Assembly: GCF_036206005.1 (NCBI RefSeq)
Contig: NZ_CP108143.1
Span: 3,997,501 to 4,061,500 of the forward strand
Reading direction: 5' to 3'
DNA length: 64,000 bases
Origin: Streptomyces sp. NBC_00178
GTDB taxonomy: Bacteria > Actinomycetota > Actinomycetes > Streptomycetales > Streptomycetaceae
Under the pieces are notes generated by a model that worked only from the letters and a program-made list of their open reading frames with translations, was not told where the DNA came from and ran no database searches. Positions 44,679 through 54,492 of this stretch are shown here, one piece after another; the stretch's first letter is position 1; every line of letters begins with the position of its first letter. The position numbers were made by a program, and so were the translations under genes.

Positions 44679-45572
44679 ATGACCCCGTACACCTCCACCC
44701 GCCGGACCTTCCTCACCGGCTCGCTCGCCGCCGCCGCCGGAATCCTGCTCGGCGGGGCACCGGCGTCCGCCGCCCCAGCCCGGGTCCTCGGCACGCAGGA
44801 CTGGATGGCAGCCTTCGCGGATGCCACCCCGCTGCGGCGGCTGACGATCCCGGGCACCCACAACTCCGGTGCCCGGTACGGCGGCCCTTGGACGGAGTGC
44901 CAGAACACCACGGTCGCCGCCCAGCTCGACAGCGGCATCCGGTTCCTCGACGTACGCTGCCGGATCAGCGGCGACGCCTACGCGATCCATCACGGTGCCT
45001 ACTACCAGCACCTGAACTTCGACGACGTCCTCGGCGCCTGCCGGGCCTTCCTCGCCGCGCACCCCTCCGAGACCGTGCTGATGCGCGTCAAGCAGGAGTA
45101 CTCGACGGAGAGCGACGACGCGTTCCGGCGGATCTTCGACATCTACCTCGACGGCAAGGGCTGGCGCCCGCTCCTGCGCCTCGACCCGGCGCTCCCGGAC
45201 CTCGGTTCGGCCCGGGGCAAGGTCGTGGTCCTGGCCGACAACGGCGGCCTGCCCGGAATCCGGTACGCGGACCCGGCGCTCTTCGACATCCAGGACGACT
45301 ACATGGCTGAGCCGTTCGGCAAGTACCCGAAGATCGAGGCGCAGTTCCGGAAGGCCGCGCAGCAGCCGGGGAAGCTCTTCATGAACTACGTGAGCACGGC
45401 GGCCCTCATGCCGCCGCGCTGGAACTCCGACCGTCTCAACCCGCAGGTCCAGTCCTTCCTCGACGGTTCCGCCACGGCGGGCTGGACCGGTCTCGGCATC
45501 GTTCCGCTGGACTACCCGGCGACCCGGTCCGGCCTGGTCGAGTCGCTGATCCGGCACAACCCGGTGGGGTGA
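44679..45572 (+). CDS. Secreted phosphatidylinositol-specific phospholipase C
   Basis: 297 residues; ATG 44679 with GGAGG 8 nt upstream. A twin-Arg signal (STRRTFLTGSLAAAAG) ends near GAPASAA. The PI-PLC X-domain catalytic His pair is in TIPGTHNSG and YAIHHGAYYQ, with Asp/Arg in FLDVRCRISG. Bacterial enzymes cleave phosphatidylinositol without calcium. Placed after the nucleotidase on the same strand but with its own leader. Confidence 0.9.
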   Translation: MTPYTSTRRTFLTGSLAAAAGILLGGAPASAAPARVLGTQDWMAAFADATPLRRLTIPGTHNSGARYGGPWTECQNTTVAAQLDSGIRFLDVRCRISGDAYAIHHGAYYQHLNFDDVLGACRAFLAAHPSETVLMRVKQEYSTESDDAFRRIFDIYLDGKGWRPLLRLDPALPDLGSARGKVVVLADNGGLPGIRYADPALFDIQDDYMAEPFGKYPKIEAQFRKAAQQPGKLFMNYVSTAALMPPRWNSDRLNPQVQSFLDGSATAGWTGLGIVPLDYPATRSGLVESLIRHNPVG

Positions 45573-45645
45573 GCCGCCGTCCTGGGCGCTCAGGACCAGG
45601 GGGTTCGTGCGGCCCGCCCGACGGTGTAGGCGCACAGCCGGTTCC

Positions 45646-45942
45646 CTAGAGGTCCGGGGCGTCGTCGGGGTCCTGGCCGTAGTGGGCGGCCACCTCGTGC
45701 CCCCGGTCCTGGGCGAGGACGGCGGTGATGTACGCGGCAGGCCGTGCGGGGCGCCAGCCGACGGCCATGCCGATGAGTTCGGCCGGGATGCGGAGTCCTT
45801 CCCACTGGGTCCAGCCGACGAGCGGCCGGACCTGCCGCGCGATGCTGATGTCGCGGGCCACCTGCCACGGGCTCCGGGGCGGCGGGCCACCGCCCCTCCT
45901 GGCTCCCCCGGTGTGTCGGTTCGCCCGCGAGGTGTGGTTCAT
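45646..45942 (-). CDS. Hypothetical protein
   Basis: 98 residues. The N-terminus is Arg/Gly-rich; the rest (VARDISIARQVRPLVGWTQW, AELIGMAVGWRPARPAAYIT, then AAHYGQDPDDAPDL) is well structured with strong third-position GC, so I regard it as coding. No family recognised. It stands alone between the PLC gene and the sensor kinase. Confidence 0.5.
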   Translation of the reverse strand: MNHTSRANRHTGGARRGGGPPPRSPWQVARDISIARQVRPLVGWTQWEGLRIPAELIGMAVGWRPARPAAYITAVLAQDRGHEVAAHYGQDPDDAPDL

Positions 45943-46066
45943 CCCGTGTACGCGCGACCCGGGAGCCGTAGGTCCCTCTTCGTGCCGCGCCTTCCTCGGC
46001 GGGGCCGAGGAGGGCGAGTTCGACGACCTGGCCCGAGTCGGCGTTCAGGCGTGTGGGGAATCCGGT

Positions 46067-47488
46067 TCACACCCCGGGCGGCGGCTGAGGAGCTCCCGGC
46101 AACCGGACCGAGGCGATCGTGCCGGTGCCGCCGTCCGCCGGGGTCAGGGTGATCGTGCCGCCCGCCTGCTGGACCGTGCGGGCCACGATGGACAGGCCGA
46201 GGCCGGAGCCGGGGAGCTGGCGGGCCGAGGGGGAGCGCCAGAAGCGGTCGAAGACGTGCGGCAGGTCCTCGGCGGGGATGCCGGGGCCGTGGTCCCGGAC
46301 CGTCAGCTCGCCCCGGTGCAGGACGACCTCGACCGTGCCGCCGGCCGGGCTGAACTTCACCGCGTTGTCCAGGACGTTGACCACGGCGCGCTCCAGGGCC
46401 GCCGGTTCGGCGCGGACGTACCAGGGGGCCAGGTCGGCCGTGATGGTCAGCTCGGGGCCGCGCAGCCGTGCGCGCCGCAGCGCGGTACGGGTGATGTCGT
46501 GCAGGGCGACGACCTGGAGCGGGCCGGGCTGGGCGGCGTCGGGGCGGGAGAGCTCCTGGAGGTCGCCGATGAGGGCGGCCAGCTCGGTCATCTGGGCCTT
46601 CACCGAGGCCATCAGGGCCTTGCGGTCGTCGGGAGGGATGGCCCTGCCCGTCTCGTCGCTGCGGACGAGGAGTTCGATGTTCGTGCGCAGGGAGGTGAGC
46701 GGGGTGCGCAGTTCGTGGCCGGCGTCGGCGATGAGCTGCGCCTGACGGTCGCGGGAGATCGCCAGGGAGCTGGTCATCGAGTTGAAGGACCGGGAGAGCC
46801 GGGCGATCTCGTCCTCGCCCTCGGCGGGGATGCGTACGGTCAGGTCCTCGGTCTCGGCCACGTGCGCGACGGCGTGCGCGAGGTCGTCGACCGGGCGCAG
46901 ACCGGTACGGGCGATCCACAGCCCGGCGGCCCCGGCTCCTACGACGCCGATACCGGCGACGAGGACGAGCACCCAGGCGAGGGTGGAGAGCGGGTCGGTG
47001 ACCTCGCTCATGGGGCGGGCCACGGAGACGGCGAGCGTGGCGTCCGGCCCGGGCCGGCGGTCCAGCCGGATCTGGCGGGTGTAGACACGCAGCTTCTTGC
47101 CGTCGGTGTCCGTCACGGTGTGCAGCACGCTTTCCCGCTGCCCGCCGGCGACGGAGATGTCGAGGCCGGTCGTGGGGAACGCGCGGTTCGGCGGAGCCGG
47201 GCAGGGGTCACCGGTGGTCGCGATGATCTGGACCCGGAACGATCCGGGGTCGGGCTGCTGACCGACGGCGGTGCCCGCGCAGGTGTTGAGCAGGTTCTGG
47301 ACGTAGGTGTTGTCGACGGTGTTCGACGTGGTCAGCGAGTCGTCCAGCTGGTGCTCCAGCTGCTCCCGCGTCACGAACCAGCAGGAGGCCGCGACCGCCG
47401 CGACCGCGACCGCCACCGCCGCCGCCACGAGCAGTGCGAGCCGGGAGCGCAGCGGCAGGGCGCGGAGCCGGCGCGGGAGGGGGGTCAC
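46067..47488 (-). CDS. Sensor histidine kinase
   Basis: 473 residues: one N-terminal membrane helix ([21 protein letters not shown]), an external sensor domain with two Cys (NTCAG, GDPCPA), a second helix ([19 protein letters not shown]), HAMP, then the H-box [14 protein letters not shown]-box [12 protein letters not shown]1 DHGPGIP and G2 [12 protein letters not shown] start overlapping the response-regulator stop (GTGA). Adjacent to HtrA, it resembles the MprAB-PepD envelope-stress layout. Confidence 0.94.
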   Translation of the reverse strand: MTPLPRRLRALPLRSRLALLVAAAVAVAVAAVAASCWFVTREQLEHQLDDSLTTSNTVDNTYVQNLLNTCAGTAVGQQPDPGSFRVQIIATTGDPCPAPPNRAFPTTGLDISVAGGQRESVLHTVTDTDGKKLRVYTRQIRLDRRPGPDATLAVSVARPMSEVTDPLSTLAWVLVLVAGIGVVGAGAAGLWIARTGLRPVDDLAHAVAHVAETEDLTVRIPAEGEDEIARLSRSFNSMTSSLAISRDRQAQLIADAGHELRTPLTSLRTNIELLVRSDETGRAIPPDDRKALMASVKAQMTELAALIGDLQELSRPDAAQPGPLQVVALHDITRTALRRARLRGPELTITADLAPWYVRAEPAALERAVVNVLDNAVKFSPAGGTVEVVLHRGELTVRDHGPGIPAEDLPHVFDRFWRSPSARQLPGSGLGLSIVARTVQQAGGTITLTPADGGTGTIASVRLPGAPQPPPGV

Positions 47489-48216
47489 CCGTCACCGCCG
47501 CCGGAGCGCAGGGCGTAGCCCACGCCGCGCACGGTGTGGACCAGGCGCGGTTCGCCGCCCGCCTCCGTCTTGCGGCGCAGGTACATCACGTAGACGTCCA
47601 GGGAGTTGGAGCTGGGCTCGAAGTCGAAGCCCCATACGGCCTTGAGGATCTGTTCGCGGGTCAGCACCTGCCGGGGGTGGGCCAGGAACATCTCCAGCAG
47701 GGTGAACTCCGTGCGGGTCAGCTCGACCCTGCGGGTGCCCCGGGTGACCTCGCGGGTGTTGAGGTCCATGCGCAGGTCGGCGAAGGACAGCACGTCGTCG
47801 TCGGGGAGCGGGCCGCCCGCCGCGACGGCGTACGAGCTGCGGCGCAGCAGGGCCCGGATGCGGGCGAACAGCTCGTCGAGTTCGAAGGGTTTGACGAGGT
47901 AGTCGTCGGCGCCCGCGTCGAGGCCGGTGACCCGGTCGCCGACGGTGTCGCGCGCGGTGAGCATCAGGATGGGCGTGGTCGATCCGGTCGACCGGATGCG
48001 GCGGGCGGCGGTGAGGCCGTCCATGCGGGGCATCTGGATGTCGAGGACGATCAGGTCGGGGGCGTACGACTCCGACTTGGCCAGGGCGTCGTAGCCGTCC
48101 ACGGCGACCTCGGTGCCGTAACCCTCGAAGGCGAGGCTGCGCTGCAGGGCCTCGCGTACGGCGGGCTCGTCGTCGACGATCAGGACGCGCTGCGGATCGT
48201 CTTCGGCGGGGCTCAT
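47485..48216 (-). CDS. OmpR-family response regulator
   Basis: 243 residues. Receiver: [10 protein letters not shown], phospho-acceptor in [13 protein letters not shown], Thr/Ser region LTARD and LVKPF. C-terminal winged helix with [21 protein letters not shown] and [12 protein letters not shown]. Co-transcribed with the kinase and placed downstream of the HtrA gene and a short ORF. Confidence 0.94.
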   Translation of the reverse strand: MSPAEDDPQRVLIVDDEPAVREALQRSLAFEGYGTEVAVDGYDALAKSESYAPDLIVLDIQMPRMDGLTAARRIRSTGSTTPILMLTARDTVGDRVTGLDAGADDYLVKPFELDELFARIRALLRRSSYAVAAGGPLPDDDVLSFADLRMDLNTREVTRGTRRVELTRTEFTLLEMFLAHPRQVLTREQILKAVWGFDFEPSSNSLDVYVMYLRRKTEAGGEPRLVHTVRGVGYALRSGGGDG

Positions 48217-48291
48217 CGCTTCTTCGTCCTCTTCCTGTCGAACGGGTCCGTCGTGCGGGGTCCTGTGGCACGGGGTCCGTGGCCGGGGCTC

Positions 48292-48471
48292 TCAGCCTCG
48301 CACGGCGGCCCGGCGGCGTCGCGCGGCACGGCGCCCGGTGCCGGCGCCGCCGCGGATCTCGGCCGGCCCGGCGGCGGCCGGGGCGGGGGCGGCGGCCGGT
48401 TCGGCGGCGAGGGCGAGGGGCAGGGCGAGCCCGGAGGGGCCCACCGCCGAGGGGTCGGTTCCGGGGTTCAC
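48292..48471 (-). CDS. 59-residue Ala/Pro/Arg-rich small protein
   Basis: GTG start at 48471 with a strong GAGGAGG 4 nt upstream, 13 nt after the HtrA stop. The peptide is NPGTDPSAVGPSGLALPLAL, an Ala/Pro-rich middle, and a basic end [14 protein letters not shown]. Its position between htrA and the response regulator and its good ribosome site argue for translation; no domain is known. Confidence 0.5.
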   Translation of the reverse strand: MNPGTDPSAVGPSGLALPLALAAEPAAAPAPAAAGPAEIRGGAGTGRRAARRRRAAVRG

Positions 48472-48483
48472 GGGGCCTCCTCG

Positions 48484-49584
48484 TCAGGAGCCGTCGCCGG
48501 CGCGCAGGGTGTTCAGGTCGGCCTTGACGGTGTCGACCGGGATGGCGAAGCCGAGGCCCACGCTGCCCGCGGCCGAGCTGCCCGTGGAGCTTGCCGAACT
48601 GGGCGAGTACATCGCCGAGTTGATCCCGATGATCTCGCCGTTCATGTTGATGAGGGCGCCACCGGAGTTGCCCGGGTTGAGCGAGGCGTCGGTCTGCAGG
48701 GCCTTGTACGTCGTCTTGGACGAGCCCGTCTCACCGTTGAACTGCTGCCCGCCGAACTCGAACGGCCAGCTCTCGCCGCCCTGCTGCTGTTGCTGCTGGT
48801 CCTGCCCGTCCTCCTTGGCGACCGTGACGTCGCGGTCGAGCGCGGAGACGATGCCGCTGGTGACCGTGCCGGTGAGGCCCTCGGGCGAGCCGATGGCGAC
48901 GACCTGGTCGCCGACCTTCACGGAGTCGGAGTCGCCGAGGGTGGCCGTCTTCAGGCCGCTCGCGCCGTGGAGCTCGATGAGCGCGAGGTCCTTGCCGGGG
49001 TCGGTGCCGACGACGTCCGCGGTGTAGGTCTTGCCGGTGCTGAGCGAGACCTCGATCGTGGAGGCACCGGAGACGACGTGGTTGTTCGTGACGATCTCGC
49101 CGTCCGAGGTGATGACGACGCCGGACCCCGTGGCCTGGCCGGCGGAGGAGGACGCCTTGATCTCGACGATGGCGGGCGACACGGCGGCGGCCACGCCGGA
49201 GACGGTGCCCGCGCTGCTCTGCGAGACCGTGGTGCCGTTCACGACACCGCCGGAGGCCGAGGGTGTGGAACCGCCGCCCGCGAACTCGCCGATGAGGGTG
49301 GCGGTGCCCCCGCCGATCGCCGCGGCGGCGATCGCGACGGCGGCCAGCAGCGCGACGGGCCGCTTGACCCGGCGTTCGGACCGGGGGGCGTCCTGGCCGG
49401 GGCCGGCCGGGGCGGGCTGGGGCGCCGGGGCCGGCCAGGCGTGAGCGGCGGGGATCTCGGCGGTGTGCCGCTCGGGCTCGTAGGCCGGCGGCGGCGGGTA
49501 GTCCGCCTCGCCGCCGCCGTACGAGCCGTTGCCGTTCGAGGGGTCCATCGGGTACTCGCCGCTCGGGCGGTGGCTGTCGGTCAT
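48484..49584 (-). CDS. HtrA-like membrane-anchored serine protease without PDZ domain
   Basis: 366 residues: a Pro-rich cytoplasmic N-terminus of ~95 residues, one helix (PVALLAAVAIAAAAIGGG), then a trypsin-like domain with His in TNNHVVSGA, Asp in DPGKDLALIEL and Ser in LNPGNSGGALIN. The protein ends ~20 residues after the protease domain (VDTVKADLNTLRAGDGS), so the usual PDZ domain is missing. A Gln/Glu-rich loop (QDQQQQQQGGESWPFEFGG) interrupts the domain. Likely a stress protease outside the membrane, linked to the kinase/regulator pair. Confidence 0.9.
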   Translation of the reverse strand: MTDSHRPSGEYPMDPSNGNGSYGGGEADYPPPPAYEPERHTAEIPAAHAWPAPAPQPAPAGPGQDAPRSERRVKRPVALLAAVAIAAAAIGGGTATLIGEFAGGGSTPSASGGVVNGTTVSQSSAGTVSGVAAAVSPAIVEIKASSSAGQATGSGVVITSDGEIVTNNHVVSGASTIEVSLSTGKTYTADVVGTDPGKDLALIELHGASGLKTATLGDSDSVKVGDQVVAIGSPEGLTGTVTSGIVSALDRDVTVAKEDGQDQQQQQQGGESWPFEFGGQQFNGETGSSKTTYKALQTDASLNPGNSGGALINMNGEIIGINSAMYSPSSASSTGSSAAGSVGLGFAIPVDTVKADLNTLRAGDGS

Positions 49585-49682
49585 GTCTACGAGAGTGGGC
49601 GGCGAACATGAGAGCAGCCTGAGTACGTCCTGAGAAGCCCGGCAGAACCGCGTATGCCCGATATAAAGGGCGGGACGGCCGC

Positions 49683-50726
49683 CTACCGGGCGGTGACGGT
49701 CGGTTCCCCGCAGCCGCACGAGCGGCGTACGACGAGCGCGGACGGGAACTGCTTCAGGCGCTCGCGCCGCGACCCCGAGACGCGCAGCGAGTCGTCGAGG
49801 ACCAGGTCCACGGCCGCCCGTGCCATCGCGGGCCGGTCGGAGAAGACGGTCGTCAGCGGCGGGTCGGTCAGGCCCGCCTCCTTCACGTCGTCGAAGCCCG
49901 CGACCGCGAGCTCCTCCGGCACGTCGATCCGCAGCTCGCGGGCGGCCCGGAGTACCCCGATGGCCTGGTCGTCCGTCGAGCAGAAGATCGCCGGGGGCCG
50001 GTCGGGCCCGGAGAGCAGCTTCAGGGCGACCTGGTAGGCGTCGTACCGGTTGTACGGGGCGTGGAAGAGGCGGCCGTCGGTCGAGCGCCCCGCCTCGTGC
50101 ATGGCCCGGCGCCAGCCCTCGATGTGGTCGGCGACCGGGTCGCCGACCACGGGGGTCGACTCGGTGCCGCCGAGGCACGCGACGTAGGCGTAGCCGTGTT
50201 CCAGGAGGTGGCGGGTGGCGAGCTGGGCGCCGCCGATGTCGTCGGTGACGACCGCGACGTCGTCGATCGCCTCGGGGCGCTCGTGGAGCAGCACGACCCG
50301 CGCGTCCCACGCCTCTATCTCGGCCGCGGCCCGTTCGCTGGGCCCCTGGCTGACGAGGATGAGCCCGGAGACGCGCATGCCGAGGAAGGCCCGCAGGTAG
50401 TGGACCTCGCGCTCGTCGCGGTAGTCGGAGTTGCCGACGAGCACCATCTTCCCGCGCTCGGCCGCGGCCTGTTCGACCGCGTGGGCCATCTCCGCGAAGA
50501 ACGGCTGCCGGGCGTCCGGCACGATCATTCCTATGAGGTCGGTGCGCCGCGACGCCATGGCCTGGGCGACCCGGTCGGGCCGGTACCCGAGCTCCTTGAT
50601 CGCGGCGAGCACCCGCTCGCGCGTGGCCGGGGCGACCGGCCGGGGTCCGTTGTTGATGACGTAGCTGACGACCGCTGTCGAGGTCCCCGCTAGTCTCGCC
50701 ACATCGTCCCGCGTCACCTTGGCCAC
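49683..50726 (-). CDS. LacI-family transcriptional regulator
   Basis: 347 residues. The N-terminal HTH reads [20 protein letters not shown], with the hinge [10 protein letters not shown]; the rest is the periplasmic-binding-like sensor domain. The last ~12 residues carry CGCGEPT with two Cys. ATG 50726. Effector unknown. It lies 24 nt downstream of glnR on the same strand. Confidence 0.93.
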   Translation of the reverse strand: MAKVTRDDVARLAGTSTAVVSYVINNGPRPVAPATRERVLAAIKELGYRPDRVAQAMASRRTDLIGMIVPDARQPFFAEMAHAVEQAAAERGKMVLVGNSDYRDEREVHYLRAFLGMRVSGLILVSQGPSERAAAEIEAWDARVVLLHERPEAIDDVAVVTDDIGGAQLATRHLLEHGYAYVACLGGTESTPVVGDPVADHIEGWRRAMHEAGRSTDGRLFHAPYNRYDAYQVALKLLSGPDRPPAIFCSTDDQAIGVLRAARELRIDVPEELAVAGFDDVKEAGLTDPPLTTVFSDRPAMARAAVDLVLDDSLRVSGSRRERLKQFPSALVVRRSCGCGEPTVTAR

Positions 50727-50750
50727 GCGCGGCAGTCTACGCGGATCGAC

Positions 50751-51554
50751 CTACCTCTCGGCAGGCCGGACCGGGGCTTCTTCCGCAATCCGGGGATCGG
50801 CCGAATGCTCCGAACGGGTGAGGGCCTCACCCGCCTGCCGCGAAGCCGTCCTGGCCTTGGCCTCCTCGGCCGCCCGCTCCACCTTCTCGGGGGTGACGAA
50901 GCGGTAGCCGACGTTGCGGACGGTGCCGATCAGCGACTCGTGCTCGGGGCCCAGCTTGGCGCGCAGCCGGCGCACGTGGACGTCGACCGTGCGCGTGCCG
51001 CCGAAGTAGTCGTAGCCCCAGACCTCCTGGAGCAGCTGGGCGCGGGTGAAGACCCGGCCCGGGTGCTGCGCCAGGTACTTGAGCAGTTCGAACTCCTTGA
51101 AGGTCAGGTCGAGGACCCGGCCCTTGAGCTTGGCGCTGTACGTCGCCTCGTCGACCGACAGGTCGCCGTTGCGGATCTCCATCGGGGAGTCGTCGGCGGT
51201 GATCTGCTGGCGGCCGGTGGCCAGCCGCAGGCGGGCCTCGACCTCGGCGGGGCCCGCGGTGTCCAGCAGGACGTCGTCGATGCCCCAGTCGGCGGTGACG
51301 GCCGCGAGGCCGCCCTCCGTCACGACGAGGATCAGCGGGCAGCCGGGGCCGGTGGACCGCAGCAGCTGGCACAGCGAGCGGACCTGGGGGAGGTCGCGCC
51401 GCCCGTCGATGAGGATGAGGTCGGCACCCGGGGTGTCGACGAGAGCGGGTCCCTCGGCGGGGGCGACCCGCACGCTGTGCAGCAGGAGGCCGAGGGCGGG
51501 GAGCACCTCCGTCGACGGTTGGAGGGCATTCGTCAGGAGCAGCAGTGAACTCAT
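50751..51554 (-). CDS. glnR: Global nitrogen regulator GlnR
   Basis: 267 residues, OmpR type. The receiver keeps the central Asp ([11 protein letters not shown]) but lacks the usual acidic pair near the N-terminus ([11 protein letters not shown]), as known for GlnR, which is not classically phosphorylated. The winged helix includes [20 protein letters not shown] and [20 protein letters not shown], near-invariant in GlnR. It activates glnA, amtB and others in low nitrogen. No kinase is adjacent, consistent with GlnR. Confidence 0.93.
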   Translation of the reverse strand: MSSLLLLTNALQPSTEVLPALGLLLHSVRVAPAEGPALVDTPGADLILIDGRRDLPQVRSLCQLLRSTGPGCPLILVVTEGGLAAVTADWGIDDVLLDTAGPAEVEARLRLATGRQQITADDSPMEIRNGDLSVDEATYSAKLKGRVLDLTFKEFELLKYLAQHPGRVFTRAQLLQEVWGYDYFGGTRTVDVHVRRLRAKLGPEHESLIGTVRNVGYRFVTPEKVERAAEEAKARTASRQAGEALTRSEHSADPRIAEEAPVRPAER

Positions 51555-51850
51555 CGCCGCCCACCTGCCTGGGTCGTCGGTCGGTCGTGCACGGTTCGCT
51601 CGCCCATTACGTCGGTCCTCCTCGTTCCCTGCGAGAGGGGCACTCCCGGGTCGGACCCGGGGGAGTATGCGGCACTGCTTCGTACTCCCGTACGTCCATC
51701 ACCTGCGACGGCGTCATACGGTTCTTACCGTGCGGTCCCGCGCCCGGGGGCCGCTGAGCTTGTGGAAACGCTGCCGTAACAACGCTCCTAAAGCACAAAA
51801 GGACCCGGGGGCTGCTTTGCCCGGATCCTCTTCGCAGCAGAATAGCCCAC

Positions 51851-52768
51851 ATGAGTTCTGTGTCCGAGGGCAGATTCCCGAGATCCTCCGTTCCCTCGAT
51901 CACCGGCGCCCCCCGGCGTACCACGTTGCTGACCGGTGACGGGGTTCGTGTCGAGGCGGTGTACACCCCGTGTGCGGCGGGCTCGGATGAGGGCGGAGGC
52001 GATGGTTCCGGGGGGACGGCGATCGTCCTCGCGCACGGTTTCACCGGCTCCGCCGACCGGCCGGCCGTGGTGCGTGCCGCCGGGGTGTTCGCCCAGCGTG
52101 CGGCCGTGATCACGTTTTCTTTCCGGGGTCACGGAAAGTCCGGCGGGCGGTCCACGGTGGGCGACCGGGAAGTGCTCGATCTGGCCGCCGCGGTCGCCTG
52201 GGCGAGGTCGCTGGGACACCGCCGGATCATTACGGTCGGCTTTTCCATGGGCGGCTCCGTGGTGCTCCGGCACGCCGCTCTGTATACGGCTCCGGATTCC
52301 GGCGAATTCGCCGGGCAGGATCAGCGTGCGCCGGGGGCCGAACGGGTGGGAGGGCGCACTTCGGCGCACGAGGGGCGTACGGGGGCGCATACGGACGTGG
52401 TGGTCGCCGTCAGCGCACCGGCCCGCTGGTACTACCGGGGCACCGCCCCGATGCGCCGGCTGCACTGGGTGGTCACCCGCCCCGCCGGCCGGCTCGTCGG
52501 CCGCTACGGCTTCCGCACCCGCATCCACCGCGAGGACTGGAACCCCGTGCCGCTCTCGCCGGTGGAGGCCGTCCCGCTGATCACCGCGCCGCTGCTGATC
52601 GTGCACGGCGACCGGGACCCGTACTTCCCGGTCGACCACCCCCGGATGCTGGCCGGAGCCGCGGACGGCCGGGCGGAACTGTGGCTGGAGCACGGCATGG
52701 GACACGCCGAGAACGCCGCCGACGAGGACCTGCTCACCCGCATCGCCGACTGGACGGAGTCGGCGTGA
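51851..52768 (+). CDS. Alpha/beta hydrolase
   Basis: 305 residues. Oxyanion region LAHGFTGSADR, nucleophile Ser in GFSMGG, Asp in VHGDRDPYFPVDHP and His in LEHGMGHAEN complete the triad. No signal peptide. Divergent from glnR; the next genes follow closely on the same strand. Confidence 0.88.
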   Translation: MSSVSEGRFPRSSVPSITGAPRRTTLLTGDGVRVEAVYTPCAAGSDEGGGDGSGGTAIVLAHGFTGSADRPAVVRAAGVFAQRAAVITFSFRGHGKSGGRSTVGDREVLDLAAAVAWARSLGHRRIITVGFSMGGSVVLRHAALYTAPDSGEFAGQDQRAPGAERVGGRTSAHEGRTGAHTDVVVAVSAPARWYYRGTAPMRRLHWVVTRPAGRLVGRYGFRTRIHREDWNPVPLSPVEAVPLITAPLLIVHGDRDPYFPVDHPRMLAGAADGRAELWLEHGMGHAENAADEDLLTRIADWTESA

Positions 52769-52809
52769 TGAATGATGGACAGCCGGAGCACGACGAAAGG
52801 GGTGCAGTC

Positions 52810-53064
52810 ATGGCAGCGGGGACGATCCGCTACTGGGCCGCGGCCAAGGCCGCCGCGGGAACCGCGGAGGAGCCGTACGCGGCGGACACGCTCGCCGAGG
52901 CGCTGGCCGGGGCGCGCGAGCGCCATCCCGGCGAACTGACACGCGTACTGCTCCGCAGCTCGTTCCTCATCGACGGGAATCCTGTCGGGACGCGCGGGCA
53001 TGAGACCGTACGGCTTGCCGAGGGCGGCACGGTCGAGGTGCTCCCGCCGTTCGCAGGAGGGTGA
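52810..53064 (+). CDS. MoaD/ThiS-family sulfur carrier protein
   Basis: 84 residues from ATG 52810 with AAAGGGG upstream (an ATG at 52768 overlapping the hydrolase stop would add 14). The ubiquitin-like fold ends in EVLPPFAGG, the Gly-Gly tail that is adenylated and thiocarboxylated. Which pathway uses it (molybdopterin or another sulfur transfer) is not shown; sulfurtransferase genes lie 2.6 kb downstream. Confidence 0.85.
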   Translation: MAAGTIRYWAAAKAAAGTAEEPYAADTLAEALAGARERHPGELTRVLLRSSFLIDGNPVGTRGHETVRLAEGGTVEVLPPFAGG

Positions 53065-53074
53065 ACCGCAGACC

Positions 53075-54337
53075 ATGAGCGACAACGATCAGCAGTATCC
53101 GTACGACCCGTCGTACGGGCAGCAGCCGTACGACCCGGCCCAGGCGTACCAGCAGCCCGGGTGGGACGACCGGCAGCGCCCGCAGGCCCCGGGGCAGCAG
53201 CCCCACGACCCGGCGGCGTACGGACAGCAGCCGTACGACCCGGCGTACGGGCAGCAGCAGCCGTACGACCCCGCCTTCGGGCACCAGCAGCCCGCGGCCC
53301 GTCCGCAGCAGGGCGGTGCTCAGGGGTACGCCGACCAGGGTGCGACACAGACCTGGCAGGGGCAGACCTGGGACACCCAGTACCAGCCCACGGTCCAGCC
53401 GCAGCAGCCGCAGCCCCAGCAGCCCGCGGTCCACGCGCAGGGGCACGCCCCGGCCGGCCGCCCGCTGCCGCCCGAGGCTCCCGCGGTCCCGTCGGCTCCG
53501 GCCGTTCCCGCGGCCGCCCCGGCCCCCGCGGCCGACGGCGGCCCGGAGTTCAGCGCGCCCACCACCCTGGGGAACGCCCGGATCACCGACGCGCAGCGGG
53601 CCCGCGCCGAAGGACGGTCGCCGATCATCGCGCCGGGGATGCAGCCCGCCGCGATCACGGCGGCCCTGGGTCTGCTCCTGTCCCTGGGCGCGGCGGTCGG
53701 CGCCTACGCGCTGCTCGTCCCGCTGGTCCTGCTCCAGGCCGTGACCGCGGCCGGCTGGTTCCGGCTCAACGGCATGTGGCCGGCCAGGCAGGGCATCGCG
53801 CTCGCCTTCGCGGGCGGAGCCGTCGCGGACGTCGTCCTGCTCGCGGCCGGGCGGGAGAACGCGCCCGCCGCCATCCTCGGGACGCTGGGCGTCTGGGTGC
53901 TGCTCACCCTCGTCCTCCAGCTCCGCAGCCACGCGGGAGCCGACGAGCGGATGTACGGCCTGACGGCCACCGTCGCGTCCGCCGCTCTCGCCGTCCTGGC
54001 CGCCGGGCACCTGGCAGCCGTGCCGGACGCCGTGACCGTCGGCGGGATCGCCGTCGCCGTCGCGGTGCTCGTCCGGGCGCTTCCGCTGCCCGGTCCGCTC
54101 TCGGTCGTCCTCGCCCTGCTCGCCTCCGCGGGCGCCGGACTCGTCGGCGGGGCCGTCACGGACTTCGGGGCGTCCGCGGCGCTCCTCGGGTTCGCCGCCG
54201 GCGGCTGCGCGCTGATCGGACTGCGGGTCGCGAGCTACGACTACCCGTCGCGCTTCGTGCACATGACGGCGGGAGTGGCGCTGCCGCTCACCGCGGCGGC
54301 CCCCGCCGTGTATCTGATCGGCCGGGCGCTCGCCTGA
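53075..54337 (+). CDS. Integral membrane protein with Gln/Pro/Tyr-rich N-terminus
   Basis: 420 residues. Residues 1-~165 are low complexity with repeated YGQQPYDPA units; from about residue 190 there are about eight membrane helices (ITAALGLLLSLGAAVGAYAL and so on). ATG 53075, 10 nt after the MoaD stop, so co-transcribed. Family unknown to me; the repeats recall surface-exposed or condensate-prone tails of actinobacterial membrane proteins. Confidence 0.8.
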   Translation: MSDNDQQYPYDPSYGQQPYDPAQAYQQPGWDDRQRPQAPGQQPHDPAAYGQQPYDPAYGQQQPYDPAFGHQQPAARPQQGGAQGYADQGATQTWQGQTWDTQYQPTVQPQQPQPQQPAVHAQGHAPAGRPLPPEAPAVPSAPAVPAAAPAPAADGGPEFSAPTTLGNARITDAQRARAEGRSPIIAPGMQPAAITAALGLLLSLGAAVGAYALLVPLVLLQAVTAAGWFRLNGMWPARQGIALAFAGGAVADVVLLAAGRENAPAAILGTLGVWVLLTLVLQLRSHAGADERMYGLTATVASAALAVLAAGHLAAVPDAVTVGGIAVAVAVLVRALPLPGPLSVVLALLASAGAGLVGGAVTDFGASAALLGFAAGGCALIGLRVASYDYPSRFVHMTAGVALPLTAAAPAVYLIGRALA

Positions 54338-54492
54338 CCGGACGGACGTTTTCGGCCGTCTCCCGGCCGGCCCGCACACGGCGGGAACCGGCCGGGCACC
54401 CCACTCGTCGATCACCTCGGGTGTACCGCACCGCGGCAGTACGCTCACATGCTGCAGAGGTCCGGCCCGGTCCGAGTGGGGGAACAACAGGC

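Noticed and set aside
44631..45890. Minus-strand frame opposite the phospholipase C gene
   Set aside because: Antisense to a protein with clear PI-PLC motifs and a signal peptide; shadow.
53100..53420. Repeats that could suggest a CRISPR or minisatellite
   Set aside because: They are codons for YGQQPYDPA-type low-complexity protein repeats in frame, not spaced palindromic repeats.
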